The notes under the pieces: generated by a model | Databases searched by the model: none | Told to the model about the DNA's origin: nothing | Seen by the model: the letters and a program-made list of their open reading frames with translations, nothing else | Position numbers and translations under genes: made by a program | Source: Marinomonas sp. CT5 | Lineage (GTDB): Bacteria; Pseudomonadota; Gammaproteobacteria; Pseudomonadales; Marinomonadaceae | DNA: 64,000 nucleotides | NCBI RefSeq assembly: GCF_018336975.1 | Contig: NZ_CP025572.1 | Location: 1,459,910 to 1,523,909 of the forward strand | Reading direction: 5' to 3' | In this document: positions 1-10,242 of the stretch, piece by piece | Layout of the letters: each line of letters opens with the position of its first letter | Numbering within the stretch: position 1 is the first letter of the stretch

Positions 1-127
1 GCAATGATAAGCATCGGTTTGATACTTGGTTATCGCTATTTCAAAATGAATTGTTAAAGATCCAAGCACGTATTCGCGTGTTTTGGTGAGACGACAACGT
101 CCAACCAGAACAAAACGCAAAACGAAT
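1..127 (+). other. 23S-5S rRNA internal spacer (partial)
   Basis: This stretch directly precedes the 5S rRNA gene and has no open frame. Its composition, with a short AT-rich run and small complementary segments, suits an rRNA internal transcribed spacer. The end of 23S rRNA is not recognisable inside it, so 23S probably ends before the window. This is inferred from position, not from a match. Confidence 0.6.
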
Positions 128-245
128 TGCTTGACGATCATAGAGGCGTTGAACCACCTGATCCCATCCCGAACTCAGAAGTGAAAAGCGCCATCGCCAA
201 TGGTAGTGTGGGAGATCCCATGTGAGAGTAGGTCGTCGTCAAGCT
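128..245 (+). rRNA. rrf: 5S ribosomal RNA
   Basis: The sequence can be aligned by eye to bacterial 5S rRNA through the conserved segments CCCGAACTCAGAAGTGAAA, GGTAGTGTGGG and GAGAGTAGG. The ends TGCTTGACGA and TCGTCAAGCT pair to form helix I. The length of about 118 nt is normal. It is the last gene of an rRNA operon, followed 15 nt later by a strong terminator. The exact ends are set from the helix I pairing. Confidence 0.97.
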
Positions 246-260
246 TTATATTGAAAAGAA

Positions 261-291
261 CCCCGTCCTGCTCAGCAGGGCGGGGTTTTTT
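261..291 (+). terminator. Rho-independent terminator of the rRNA operon
   Basis: An 11-bp GC-rich stem (CCCCGTCCTGC with GCAGGGCGGGG, one G-U pair) closes a 3-nt loop and runs into six T residues. It sits 15 nt after the 5S gene, where rRNA transcription should stop. Confidence 0.95.
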
Positions 292-329
292 CGTATTGGC
301 GGTGTAATAGGATTTTCCTACCAAGCAAG

Positions 330-360
330 TGCGTATCGGGCTCTTTACCAAAGATACGCA
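330..360. repeat. 8-bp inverted repeat beside a 5S-like fragment
   Basis: TGCGTATC at 330-337 and GATACGCA at 353-360 are perfect inverted copies separated by 15 nt. Immediately after it, CATGTGAGAGT (359-369) repeats 11 bases of the 3' part of the 5S gene (219-229). This may be the scar of a rearrangement downstream of the rRNA operon. No T-run follows, so it does not look like a terminator. Confidence 0.35.
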
Positions 361-384
361 TGTGAGAGTCCCGCAAGGGGATAA

Positions 385-531
385 GCATCCCGCAAATCTC
401 TCGAGATTGGTAAAATTGAATGGTCTTCTTTAATTGATAATGACTGGCAAGTTCGAGCAAAACTAGAGCAACAGAAGCAGGATGATTTGAGGCAAAATAC
501 TGCTCAACTATCTTTGTTACATTATTTCTAA
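385..531 (+). pseudogene. C-terminal remnant of an unidentified protein
   Basis: This frame is open from just after a stop at 382-384 to a TAA at 529-531. It encodes about 48 residues with a natural protein composition, including IEWSSLIDNDW, RAKLEQQKQDDLRQ and a hydrophobic end LSLLHYF. There is no ATG start or ribosome binding site, so it looks like the 3' end of a gene whose 5' part was lost next to the rRNA operon. I do not recognise the family. A chance open frame is possible but the composition argues against it. Confidence 0.4.
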
Positions 532-570
532 TGATTAAGAGGCTAAAGAGATGACTCGCTAGGTACTCAT

Positions 571-1506
571 TTAGCTAATCAAGTTTTTAGCCTCTTTTTT
601 CAACCATCTTCTTAATGAGCGAATGGCCTCTTCATCCTTCCTACTTTCCTTATAGGCGATATAAAAATTTTCACCCGTTTTAAAAGCACTGCAAGGGAGC
701 TTAATGAGTGGTGTTTCATCGTCTTTTTCATTCATCATGTAGTCATTGACCAAGGCGATTCCAAGCGAGTGCTTTGCGGCTTCATAAGCTAGCATGAGAT
801 GGCTAAATCGGTGGAATTGAATATAGTCAGGCAGTGGCAAAGATAAATTGGTAAACCAGCGTTTCCAGTCCTCTATATGACGTTCATAGACACTATAGGA
901 AGTAATAAGTGGAAATTGGGCGATTGAGTTTGGATCGATACTCAATTTTTCAGCGAGCTCCTGATAAGTAATGGCGCCTAATTTACTTTTGATGGTTTCT
1001 AAATAGCTTTGACTACAGACTGGAAATAGTTCTTCTTGATAAAAGGGCTCAATGAGAAAACCCCGTTTTTCTCGTTCTGTGGTAATGAAAAAGTCAGCGG
1101 TTCGATCAGAAAGTTCCGGCATGCCGTGACTCATTTCAATACTAAGCTCGAGGTGTGGGTATAAGTGCTTGAGTTCTGGAAGTCTTGGAATGAGCCAATA
1201 AACAGCGAATGAACTATATACAGCCAGTCTGACGTTCGTTTTATGTTGGCCTTTGATGTGATTGGTGGCTTCTTCAATCTGCAATAATGAATTACTGATT
1301 GAGTCTAGATAGTGTTTGCCTTCCTTTGTTAATTCAAGGTTTCTTCCTTGTCGATGAAAAAGGCTTTCTCCTAAGTGATTCTCTAAAATTCTGATTTGAT
1401 GAGAAACCGCACTTTGGCTGACATTGAGCTCATTGGCAGCCAAAGAGAAGCTGTTTAATCTAGCGACGGCTTCAAAGACAGGTAACGATTTTAGAGGAGG
1501 AAGCAT
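571..1506 (-). CDS. LysR-family transcriptional regulator (GcvA-like)
   Basis: A 311-residue protein with the standard LysR layout: an N-terminal winged helix-turn-helix (about residues 5-65, with SFSLAANELNVSQSAVSHQI) and a substrate-binding domain from about residue 90. The start LPPLKSLPVFEAVAR resembles the GcvA/AmpR branch. It is divergent from the EamA transporter at 1614, with 107 bp between them, so it probably controls that exporter in response to the exported compound. The effector cannot be read from sequence. The family is clear; the target is inferred from position. Confidence 0.9.
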   Translation of the reverse strand: MLPPLKSLPVFEAVARLNSFSLAANELNVSQSAVSHQIRILENHLGESLFHRQGRNLELTKEGKHYLDSISNSLLQIEEATNHIKGQHKTNVRLAVYSSFAVYWLIPRLPELKHLYPHLELSIEMSHGMPELSDRTADFFITTEREKRGFLIEPFYQEELFPVCSQSYLETIKSKLGAITYQELAEKLSIDPNSIAQFPLITSYSVYERHIEDWKRWFTNLSLPLPDYIQFHRFSHLMLAYEAAKHSLGIALVNDYMMNEKDDETPLIKLPCSAFKTGENFYIAYKESRKDEEAIRSLRRWLKKEAKNLIS

Positions 1507-1613
1507 GTCTCATTATCCAAATAACTAATATTAAATGTAAATATATCATTTTATCTAATGATGTGTAGTTATTAAGCTATTGCCAATAATTCGTATTTTC
1601 AAGGTGAAACATC

Positions 1614-2522
1614 GTGTCAGGTCGTACAGTCAGCAGTGCCATTTTAATTCTTGTATTAGGGAGCTTTTTTGCGACCTTATGTGATGTCTTTATCAAGATG
1701 GCAGACGTTGATGTGGCAATTTTTCAATTCACGTTTTTTCGTGCCGTTTTTATGTGTCTTATTCTTTTTCCTATCGCAGTGCATAGGTACTTGAACTCTG
1801 ATAGGGCAACGGCAACCTTGGGTTTAAAGCTTCACTTTATCCGTGGCAATATGTGGGTATTGGCTGGGGTTCTGCTGACTATTTCTTTAGCGGAATTGCC
1901 ATTGGCAACAGCCAATGCGGTGTTTTATACCGCGCCTATTTTCATTATGTTGTTTGGCGCTTTTTTCTACAAAGAGCGATTAAGTATGGATGTTGTACTT
2001 GCCGCTATTTTAGGCTTTATCGGTATTTTGGTGATTCTAAGACCGACAGAAATTACTTTTTCAATGATGAGTGCGATCTTGTTTGCCATTGTTCTAGCGG
2101 CTAATAGCTTATTGATTAAGAAATTGCCTCAAGAACAAAGCATGCTATATGGTTTGTTTGTGACACAAATGTTTGCTCTTCCAATGGTCTGTGTCTTAGC
2201 TATTTGGGAAGGTGAAGCGCTTGATATTGGCAATGTGATGTTTGCTGCTTTGTCATCGATTTGTTCGATTTTATACAGTGTATCTTGTCTGATTGGCTAT
2301 CGGTATGTGGCATCGAGTAAAGTAACAAGTGCCGAGTACTCAGGATTGATTTTCGCGTTTTTACTGGGGTGGTGGATCTTTGGTGAGGCGCCAGATTTAA
2401 GCGTTTTTATTGGGTCACTGTTTGTTATTTTACCTTTGCTCTATTTAAGTCAAAAGGATATTCGACGTTTGAAAAAAGAGCAATTGTTGTCGAATACGCG
2501 TTCCAATTTAGGTGCCGGTTGA
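1614..2522 (+). CDS. EamA/DMT-family membrane transporter
   Basis: A 302-residue very hydrophobic protein with about ten predicted membrane helices and two EamA repeats (first about 10-140, second about 150-280). This is the drug/metabolite transporter fold, usually exporting amino acids or small metabolites across the inner membrane. The start is GTG at 1614, supported by AAGGTG 8 nt upstream. It is divergent from a LysR gene. Its 3' end overlaps that of the convergent tetR gene by 15 bp, an unusually tight convergent junction. The substrate is unknown. Confidence 0.88.
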   Translation: MSGRTVSSAILILVLGSFFATLCDVFIKMADVDVAIFQFTFFRAVFMCLILFPIAVHRYLNSDRATATLGLKLHFIRGNMWVLAGVLLTISLAELPLATANAVFYTAPIFIMLFGAFFYKERLSMDVVLAAILGFIGILVILRPTEITFSMMSAILFAIVLAANSLLIKKLPQEQSMLYGLFVTQMFALPMVCVLAIWEGEALDIGNVMFAALSSICSILYSVSCLIGYRYVASSKVTSAEYSGLIFAFLLGWWIFGEAPDLSVFIGSLFVILPLLYLSQKDIRRLKKEQLLSNTRSNLGAG

Positions 2523-3110
2523 GCAAAGGTTCTTAATCATTTGTTCAATCATATCGGATAGATCACCTTTATCTAAGTAGATACCATCTATAAATAATCT
2601 GGCCAGTCCGTGTAAGCTAGCCCAGGTGGTTTGTCCTATTCTGAGCGGTGTATTGTTATTTGGTAGGATGTTTTGCTCTTGTAATTCTTCTACCCAGTCG
2701 ATCCACGCTTTAAAGGTTTGCTTAGAGGCGGCTTTTAGTGAGTCGCTTGGGTTACCTGCTTTCCAAAGTGTTCTACCGTACATTAGGTCATAGGTTTCAT
2801 TATGTTGCAGCGCGTATTCTACATAGGCGTGAACGTATTTTTTGAAGCCTTCTTCCGCCGTGTTTTTTTCCCTTCTTAAATCACTAAGAATTTTTTCTTG
2901 CTCACAAAAGCCTTGTTCTGCAATAGCACAGAGTAATGCGTTTTTATCTTTAAAATGGTGATAAGGTGCCGTTCTTGAAACGCCAACTGTGTCTGCAAGT
3001 TTGCGCATACTCAGACTTTCTACGCCTTGCTTTTTGATGATTAAAGAGGCGGATTCGAGTAAGGATTTATTGAGATCACCGTGGTGATATTGTGTTTTTA
3101 ATGTCGACAT
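2508..3110 (-). CDS. TetR/AcrR-family transcriptional repressor
   Basis: A 200-residue protein with a TetR helix-turn-helix at about residues 10-57 (SMRKLADTVGVSRTAPYHHF) and a C-terminal ligand domain resembling the WHG type. It is divergent from fadH. The 117 bp between them contain two near-identical palindromes overlapping predicted promoters in both directions, so it probably represses itself and fadH. The ligand may be an acyl-CoA or an electrophile reduced by the neighbouring enzyme; this is inference. Confidence 0.9.
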   Translation of the reverse strand: MSTLKTQYHHGDLNKSLLESASLIIKKQGVESLSMRKLADTVGVSRTAPYHHFKDKNALLCAIAEQGFCEQEKILSDLRREKNTAEEGFKKYVHAYVEYALQHNETYDLMYGRTLWKAGNPSDSLKAASKQTFKAWIDWVEELQEQNILPNNNTPLRIGQTTWASLHGLARLFIDGIYLDKGDLSDMIEQMIKNLCSTGT

Positions 3111-3117
3111 GGAGCAG

Positions 3118-3173
3118 ATTAAATACTTCTATCTTGACAATGTCAAAATGAAAACCTATCTTGACAGTGTCAA
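3118..3173. promoter_or_regulatory. Double TetR-type operator overlapping divergent promoters
   Basis: Two 13-bp palindromes, TTGACAATGTCAA (3134-3146) and TTGACAGTGTCAA (3161-3173), lie 27 bp apart and share flanks (ATC before, AAT after). Each TTGACA is also a consensus -35. On the plus strand TTGACA (3134-3139) is 17 bp before TATCTT (3157-3162), facing fadH. On the minus strand TTGACA (3146-3141) is 17 bp before TTTAAT (3123-3118), facing tetR. A repressor bound here would block both promoters. Confidence 0.75.
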
Positions 3174-3209
3174 AATTGCGTGCGGGCAGCCGCAATCGAA
3201 AAATAATAA

Positions 3210-5249
<2,040 letters not shown>

Positions 5250-5265
5250 CATTGACTGAACATTC

Positions 5266-5297
5266 CGAGAGTGGTGCTTTCACCACTCTCGTTTTTT
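5266..5297. terminator. Terminator between fadH and the YkgJ-family gene
   Basis: An 11-bp perfect stem (CGAGAGTGGTG with CACCACTCTCG) and a 4-nt loop are followed by six T residues on the plus strand. It lies between convergent genes and mainly serves fadH. Confidence 0.93.
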
Positions 5298-5313
5298 AAT
5301 GAGTGCGAGATAG

Positions 5314-5667
5314 TTAAACAAGTACTTGTCTTGTGTTGGCGATGTAGTCATGAACTTGTGCTTCTATTTCAGTATCGACCATGACTTCTGGCCCGCAATC
5401 GTTTGGACAAGCCATTCTTGGTGTGGTGCCAAAAAGTCGGCAAATCAACGGACGTTCATCATACACTTCACAACCATTCGGTCCTAAATGAACACAGTTA
5501 AACTCTTCAAGAGCGGCATCGTGCTCGGCATCAGATTTTACGGGTAGACGTAACATTTCCTCTGAAGAGGCTGTGACCGGTCCGCAACAATCGTGGCAGC
5601 CTGGTTTGCACGCAAAGGAGGGGATTCTTTCTCTTAGTCGCGCAATGATGTCTCTGTCATTCGTCAT
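5314..5667 (-). CDS. YkgJ-family cysteine-cluster protein
   Basis: A 117-residue protein with cysteines placed as in the YkgJ/CxxCxxCC metal-binding family: CKPGCHDCC near the N-terminus, then FNCVHLGPNGCEVYDERPLICRLF, and CPNDC near the C-terminus. The family is thought to bind zinc or an iron-sulfur cluster; its function is not settled. It is convergent with fadH, so it has its own promoter upstream of 5667. There is no obvious functional link to either neighbour. Confidence 0.85.
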   Translation of the reverse strand: MTNDRDIIARLRERIPSFACKPGCHDCCGPVTASSEEMLRLPVKSDAEHDAALEEFNCVHLGPNGCEVYDERPLICRLFGTTPRMACPNDCGPEVMVDTEIEAQVHDYIANTRQVLV

Positions 5668-5850
5668 ATTTTCTAGCCTTAGGTCGCTGATTTAGCCTTA
5701 TTGTCGATCTATGAGTCCCATTTTACCCAAATACCTTAAAAGCTTTCTGAAAATCACTTTATCTCGTTGATTATTGGTGTAACTTATCACATCTAAAATG
5801 TTTGATAAAAGTTGCGGCCACGTCCTTGCGCAGTATTGGGGTTGGAGTTT

Positions 5851-7305
5851 ATGCAGGTATTAGAGTCATTGTTTGAATGGATTAGCTTTCACTGGGTCAC
5901 TATTATTGTTGTGGTGCATTTCGGTCTGTCGGTTGTCACCTCTCTTCACGTACTTTTGTTTAAAGAAAATGAGCGTACGTCTCTTGCTTGGATTGGCTTA
6001 GTCATATTGTCACCTGTTTTAGGTAGCATAATTTATTGGCTGTTTGGTATAAACCGCATTAAACGAATGGCGAAAAGGGAGCATCCTCAAAAACTAAAAC
6101 AAGACTTTCGTTATGAGGAAGATTGTATTGTTTTTCATAGTCTACCGAAAAATTGGCATTCTTCTATTATCGCTGGGTACACCATTCACCCTGTAAATTA
6201 CGTCGATGATAATGGCATAGAGCCATTAGTGAATGGTGATAGCGCTTATCCAGCCATGATCAAGTCTATTGAGTCGGCCAAAAAGCACATTGTGTTATCG
6301 AGCTATATTTTTGACTACGACTCTCTAGGGCGACAATTTGTTCATGCGCTGGCACAAGCTCAGGAGCGAGGCGTTGTTGTGCAGGTTTTGCTTGATGGTA
6401 TTGGTGTTGGTTACAGTTGGCGTAAATCTGATAGGGCATTAAAGAAACTTGGCGTGAGAACCGCACAGTTCTTGCCTGCCATTTCACTAACGAGTATTCG
6501 TTTTATTAATTTAAGGAATCATAGAAAAATCCTCTGTATCGATGGTGAGGAAGCGTACATTGGTGGAATGAATATCAGCAAAAATAACTTGGTTAGTTCC
6601 GCAAAACATCCGATTGATGATGTTCATTTTAGAGTTACGGGTCCTGTTATTGATCAGATTAGCCAAGTTTTTATTGAGGATTGGTATTTTGCCACCAAAG
6701 AGGTGATTCAGTTTCCTGCGTATAGTCCGAGGGCTGTGAGCCAGCAAGATGATCGTAAAGTTGTTTCTCGCGTTATTCAGGATGGGCCGGATGAAAACCA
6801 TAACAGAATTCGTTGGACTCTAATCAATGCGCTAGTGTGTGCAGAAAAAAGCGTTAAGATCATTACACCTTATTTTATTCCTGATCAAACCTTAATGACA
6901 TCTCTTCATGCCGCGGCGTTGCGTGGTGTATCAGTAGAAATTATTGTTCCTAAGCACAGTAATATTCTTTTTGTTGATTGGGTGATGGAAGCCAATTACT
7001 CAAGAATCATAGAGCATGGCATCAAAATTTATAAAAATATGCGACCATTCGATCACAGTAAAATCGTTCTTATTGATGATATTTGGTCCTTTATTGGATC
7101 TACGAATTGGGATGCAAGGAGTTTAGAGTTTAACTTTGAAATTAATTTAGAGTGCTTTGATGGCGCTCTTAATCATCAACTTACGGAACTGTATGAATCG
7201 AAAAAGCTCGATTCTGAGGAAGTGCTAGCGGAAGATGTCAGTCATCTTTCTATTTATAAAAAAGTCCGTAACAACCTGCTTCGTTTGTTTTCTCCTTATT
7301 TATGA
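5851..7305 (+). CDS. cls: Cardiolipin synthase
   Basis: A 484-residue enzyme of the phospholipase D superfamily that joins phosphatidylglycerol molecules to make cardiolipin in the inner membrane. Two N-terminal membrane helices (about 10-32 and 40-62) precede two HKD motifs, HRKILCIDG and HSKIVLIDD, each followed by the G-[GS]-x-N signature (GGMNIS and GSTNWD). I place the start at ATG 5851, which gives the usual N-terminus and a length like E. coli ClsA; a further 13 codons upstream are open but lack support. GGAG lies 3 nt before this ATG, which is short spacing. The next gene starts 25 bp downstream and is likely cotranscribed. Confidence 0.93.
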   Translation: MQVLESLFEWISFHWVTIIVVVHFGLSVVTSLHVLLFKENERTSLAWIGLVILSPVLGSIIYWLFGINRIKRMAKREHPQKLKQDFRYEEDCIVFHSLPKNWHSSIIAGYTIHPVNYVDDNGIEPLVNGDSAYPAMIKSIESAKKHIVLSSYIFDYDSLGRQFVHALAQAQERGVVVQVLLDGIGVGYSWRKSDRALKKLGVRTAQFLPAISLTSIRFINLRNHRKILCIDGEEAYIGGMNISKNNLVSSAKHPIDDVHFRVTGPVIDQISQVFIEDWYFATKEVIQFPAYSPRAVSQQDDRKVVSRVIQDGPDENHNRIRWTLINALVCAEKSVKIITPYFIPDQTLMTSLHAAALRGVSVEIIVPKHSNILFVDWVMEANYSRIIEHGIKIYKNMRPFDHSKIVLIDDIWSFIGSTNWDARSLEFNFEINLECFDGALNHQLTELYESKKLDSEEVLAEDVSHLSIYKKVRNNLLRLFSPYL

Positions 7306-7330
7306 ATTTGATTTCCTTTGAGGTTTCCTA

Positions 7331-8107
7331 ATGATCAAAAGCCGGTATAGCGCTGTAGAGTCTTTAAAGGTTATGGGCCGTGCCTCAAAAAATGTGATGG
7401 GCCCCAACATCAGTGTGCTGTTGTGGAATGTATTCAAATGCAAGCGAAAGGGTTGGCAGAATGACTTTGCTTCTCTTGCAGAGGATAAGGATTTGATTCT
7501 TCTGCAAGAGGCTATTTTAAACTCGCCATTTGATGGTCTTTTTTACCAGTCTTCAGAACATCAATGGATAATGGCGAGTAGCTTTAAAAACGTAAAATCT
7601 AATATTGAAACAGGGGTGAAAACGGGATCCAGTGTCATGGCAAGTAAGCACTTTTTTTCCGTGTCAGCTCACAGTGAGCCTGTGACTAATACTAAAAAAA
7701 TGATGCTAGCGACAGAGTATCCTTTAGCAAATAGTGAAGGAACGGTTCTTGAGCCGTCTTTGTTAGTCATTAATACACACATGATTAACTTTGTGTCTTT
7801 TGAGAAGTTTAGAGCCCATTTAGATCAAGCTTTTCAAGCACTAGAGCACCATCATGGCCCTATTTTATTTGCCGGTGATTTTAATACTTGGAACAGAAAA
7901 AGAATGGCGTACTTTAATGAATTGGCAATCTCATGCTCTTTAGAGGAAGTTCAGATTCAACGTCAGCCAAGACTCGGTCACTTATTTCGGCATCTTGATC
8001 ATATTTATTGTCGTGGCCTTAGAGTGGTTGATGTTTGTGTTCATACCGATATTCACTCCTCCGATCATTACCCAATCAGTTTATCGCTGCAGTTTATAGA
8101 GGGTTAA
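7331..8107 (+). CDS. Endonuclease/exonuclease/phosphatase-family protein
   Basis: A 258-residue protein with the EEP-fold landmarks: LLWNVFKCKRKGW near the start, the metal-binding LLQEA, INTHMI, the catalytic AGDFNTW, LDHIYCRG and the final SSDHYPI. The fold cleaves phosphodiester bonds of nucleic acids or phospholipids. It starts 25 bp after cls and resembles YafD-type proteins. The pairing with cardiolipin synthase makes a lipid or envelope role attractive, but the substrate cannot be read from sequence. No signal peptide is evident. Confidence 0.85.
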   Translation: MIKSRYSAVESLKVMGRASKNVMGPNISVLLWNVFKCKRKGWQNDFASLAEDKDLILLQEAILNSPFDGLFYQSSEHQWIMASSFKNVKSNIETGVKTGSSVMASKHFFSVSAHSEPVTNTKKMMLATEYPLANSEGTVLEPSLLVINTHMINFVSFEKFRAHLDQAFQALEHHHGPILFAGDFNTWNRKRMAYFNELAISCSLEEVQIQRQPRLGHLFRHLDHIYCRGLRVVDVCVHTDIHSSDHYPISLSLQFIEG

Positions 8108-8118
8108 ATAACGGTATA

Positions 8119-8143
8119 GCCTGACGGTGACTAACCGTCAGGC
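8119..8143. terminator. Stem-loop between convergent genes
   Basis: A perfect 10-bp stem (GCCTGACGGT with ACCGTCAGGC) and a 5-nt loop span the junction of two convergent genes and include the stop codon of the minus-strand gene. There is no clear T-run on either side, so it may be a weak bidirectional terminator or an RNA-stabilising hairpin. Confidence 0.6.
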
Positions 8144-9487
8144 ATTCTCTAATAGTTTACCTAAAACTTGTAAGCGACTAGAGGTCTCTTTCTTATCTAA
8201 ATCTACTAATTGTTGTTGCTCTAATTCGTGCTCTATCATTCGTTTTTGATGTTGAATAAAGGACCAATGTGTTGAGTCATTGGCTTGCTCTGCAATACGA
8301 ATGAGTCCTTCTATTTGGCGAAGTTGTACGGCTAAGCATGTTTTTGAGTATTGGCGAATTTGATCAAAAGCAATATTGGCTAAGTTTCTGAATGACGTTG
8401 TCTTATAAGTGACTCTCGCTTTTCCATTTTCATCATAGGTAATGCCTTCAGGAAAGTTTTTTTGTGTCAGATCACAAACGGCTGCCGTTAATTTGTCAAT
8501 GCAGGCGATGGCGGAATAGGGGTCGTTTATGCCGGGAGACAGTGCTCTCAATGCGATTTCGACCAGCTGGTGGACGGCAAATTCAGGATCTTGCAGTGGT
8601 GTACGTTTGGGGCCTAGAGTAAACGATTCGTGTAAAATTTTTCTGTCTTCTTCTGAGAATGTTTCAATATTAGATGTCATGATCACCATGCGATTAACAA
8701 CAAAATCTCCAGGGTTTACAGAGATGTTTAAGTGCCCATCTAATCGGCTCATTAAACTGGTTAAATTGGCGTAGTTAATCGCTTGAATGTAGCCGCATGA
8801 ATGACTTTCACATTCAAATTCTTTGATATCTTCAGATTGTTTTGTTTCTTTTTTTTGCCTCTTTTTCACAGATGAACAGTTGTCTTCTTCCTCTTTTTGT
8901 TCTTTGAAGATGAGGCCGATACTGTATTGCAACTCTTGATAAACATTGTCTATGACACTGTCGGACTGTAGGTTCAGTGAGACGTGGTGAATGAAATAGA
9001 TAAGCAGAAGGATACCGAATAGCGTCATCGCTATGGCCCCAGCAATGGTAAGGCCCGGAAGAAAAGCGCTGTTTGCGAAATTGTCTGTTGTTCGAACAAG
9101 AATCAGACAATAGACGAATAGAGATATGAAGACGCCAAGAACAATTTGCGTGCTTGAATCTTCCATGAAATTACGAATGAGTCTTGGACCAAATTGGGAT
9201 GAGGCATTCGTTAAGGCAACAATGGTAATTGAGAAGGTGATACTGACCACGGTCATTACACTGCCTGCGACTGTCGTTAGAAGGTCGCGAGTAATACTTG
9301 GGTCGGCATGATAGAGAAAGTGAAGCCAATTTAATGAATGTAGGCCAGCGTAAAGATCAATAAAGAGCAGAGATATGCAACTTAAAATAGTGAGCGATAA
9401 AATTAGACAAGGCGTAAACCAGAAACTGGTCTTAACCTTGTCATAGACTCTCAATGCCTTGGCGTTTCTCATTGTAGATAATCGCAA
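8138..9487 (-). CDS. DUF2254 family membrane protein
   Basis: A 449-residue protein with four predicted membrane helices in the first 175 residues. The second is preceded by the family-typical segment ITRDLLTTVAGSVMTVVSITFS. A large soluble domain follows, including LGPKRTPLQDPEFAVHQLVEIALRAL, which is typical of DUF2254. The function of the family is unknown. A lysine/glutamate-rich linker lies at about 195-220. The gene is 35 bp downstream of the small coiled-coil membrane protein at 9523-10041 and probably shares its transcript. Confidence 0.85.
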   Translation of the reverse strand: MRLSTMRNAKALRVYDKVKTSFWFTPCLILSLTILSCISLLFIDLYAGLHSLNWLHFLYHADPSITRDLLTTVAGSVMTVVSITFSITIVALTNASSQFGPRLIRNFMEDSSTQIVLGVFISLFVYCLILVRTTDNFANSAFLPGLTIAGAIAMTLFGILLLIYFIHHVSLNLQSDSVIDNVYQELQYSIGLIFKEQKEEEDNCSSVKKRQKKETKQSEDIKEFECESHSCGYIQAINYANLTSLMSRLDGHLNISVNPGDFVVNRMVIMTSNIETFSEEDRKILHESFTLGPKRTPLQDPEFAVHQLVEIALRALSPGINDPYSAIACIDKLTAAVCDLTQKNFPEGITYDENGKARVTYKTTSFRNLANIAFDQIRQYSKTCLAVQLRQIEGLIRIAEQANDSTHWSFIQHQKRMIEHELEQQQLVDLDKKETSSRLQVLGKLLENA

Positions 9488-9522
9488 AAGTTTACATCCT
9501 CGGCTGTAAGTTGGTGATTAGA

Positions 9523-10041
9523 TTACTGACTTTTATCGTTTGGCTCACCCGTTTTAAGTAGTTTTAAGAGATCCTCTCTTTCCATACTGCCTTTTAACGC
9601 TAAGTCTAGTTGATACTGATAATCGTCATTCCATTCTGATGTTCGTGGGCTGAGAGTTGCTAGGTCTCTCATGGCGGATTTCAATACCTTTAAAAAAGCC
9701 TGAATATTTCGTTCCTGGTCAATTAAAATATTTTTTAGTGCTGTTGCGCTGCTATGTCTTAAGTAAAGCTTCAGCACATCATTTTGTTCTTCAATTGCTT
9801 TTATCTTGCTATCTTGTTTGGCAAGGGATTGCTCAAATTTGGACAGTAAGGCACCTTGTTCGCTTATGGTTTTAGCAGTCTGAATGTCTTCTTGCTTTGG
9901 TTTTAAAAGAAAGTAAGTAATACCTGAAGAGGATGCCACACTAAAAATGAAGCACAGAAAGAAAGCGATGATCAGTTTTTTAGAGCTTTTTTTAGGCGCT
10001 TCTTCCTGAGTCTTTTTATCATCATTAACTTTGGATGGCAT
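9523..10041 (-). CDS. Hypothetical single-pass membrane protein with coiled coil
   Basis: A 172-residue protein not recognised as a known family. A charged lysine-rich N-terminus (1-22) is followed by one membrane helix (about 23-45, LIIAFFLCFIFSV), then a predicted coiled coil (about 50-95, with ISEQGALLSKFEQSL) and a C-terminal helical part. It is probably anchored in the inner membrane with a periplasmic tail. GGAGAA lies upstream of the ATG at 10041. It precedes the DUF2254 gene on the same strand, so the two may act together. Confidence 0.7.
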   Translation of the reverse strand: MPSKVNDDKKTQEEAPKKSSKKLIIAFFLCFIFSVASSSGITYFLLKPKQEDIQTAKTISEQGALLSKFEQSLAKQDSKIKAIEEQNDVLKLYLRHSSATALKNILIDQERNIQAFLKVLKSAMRDLATLSPRTSEWNDDYQYQLDLALKGSMEREDLLKLLKTGEPNDKSQ

Positions 10042-10242
10042 GATGTGTTCTCCTTGCTGTATTTAGATATTCATCTTAGCAGGGCGACCATTAAGATGAA
10101 ACGAATTAGGCTTTTGTGCACATGTAGAGCATTTTAAATACTCTTTGCCGTTTTTAGTACCTCATTGTTACATCTCTGTATCATTCAGCGGTTTATTTTC
10201 CTGTTAGTTGTCGTAAAATACGCGCAAAATTTGGGATTATTA

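Noticed and set aside
5812..5850. Upstream extension of cardiolipin synthase from a TTG codon
   Set aside because: The added residues (RPRPCAVLGLEF) are not typical and ATG 5851 gives the standard length.
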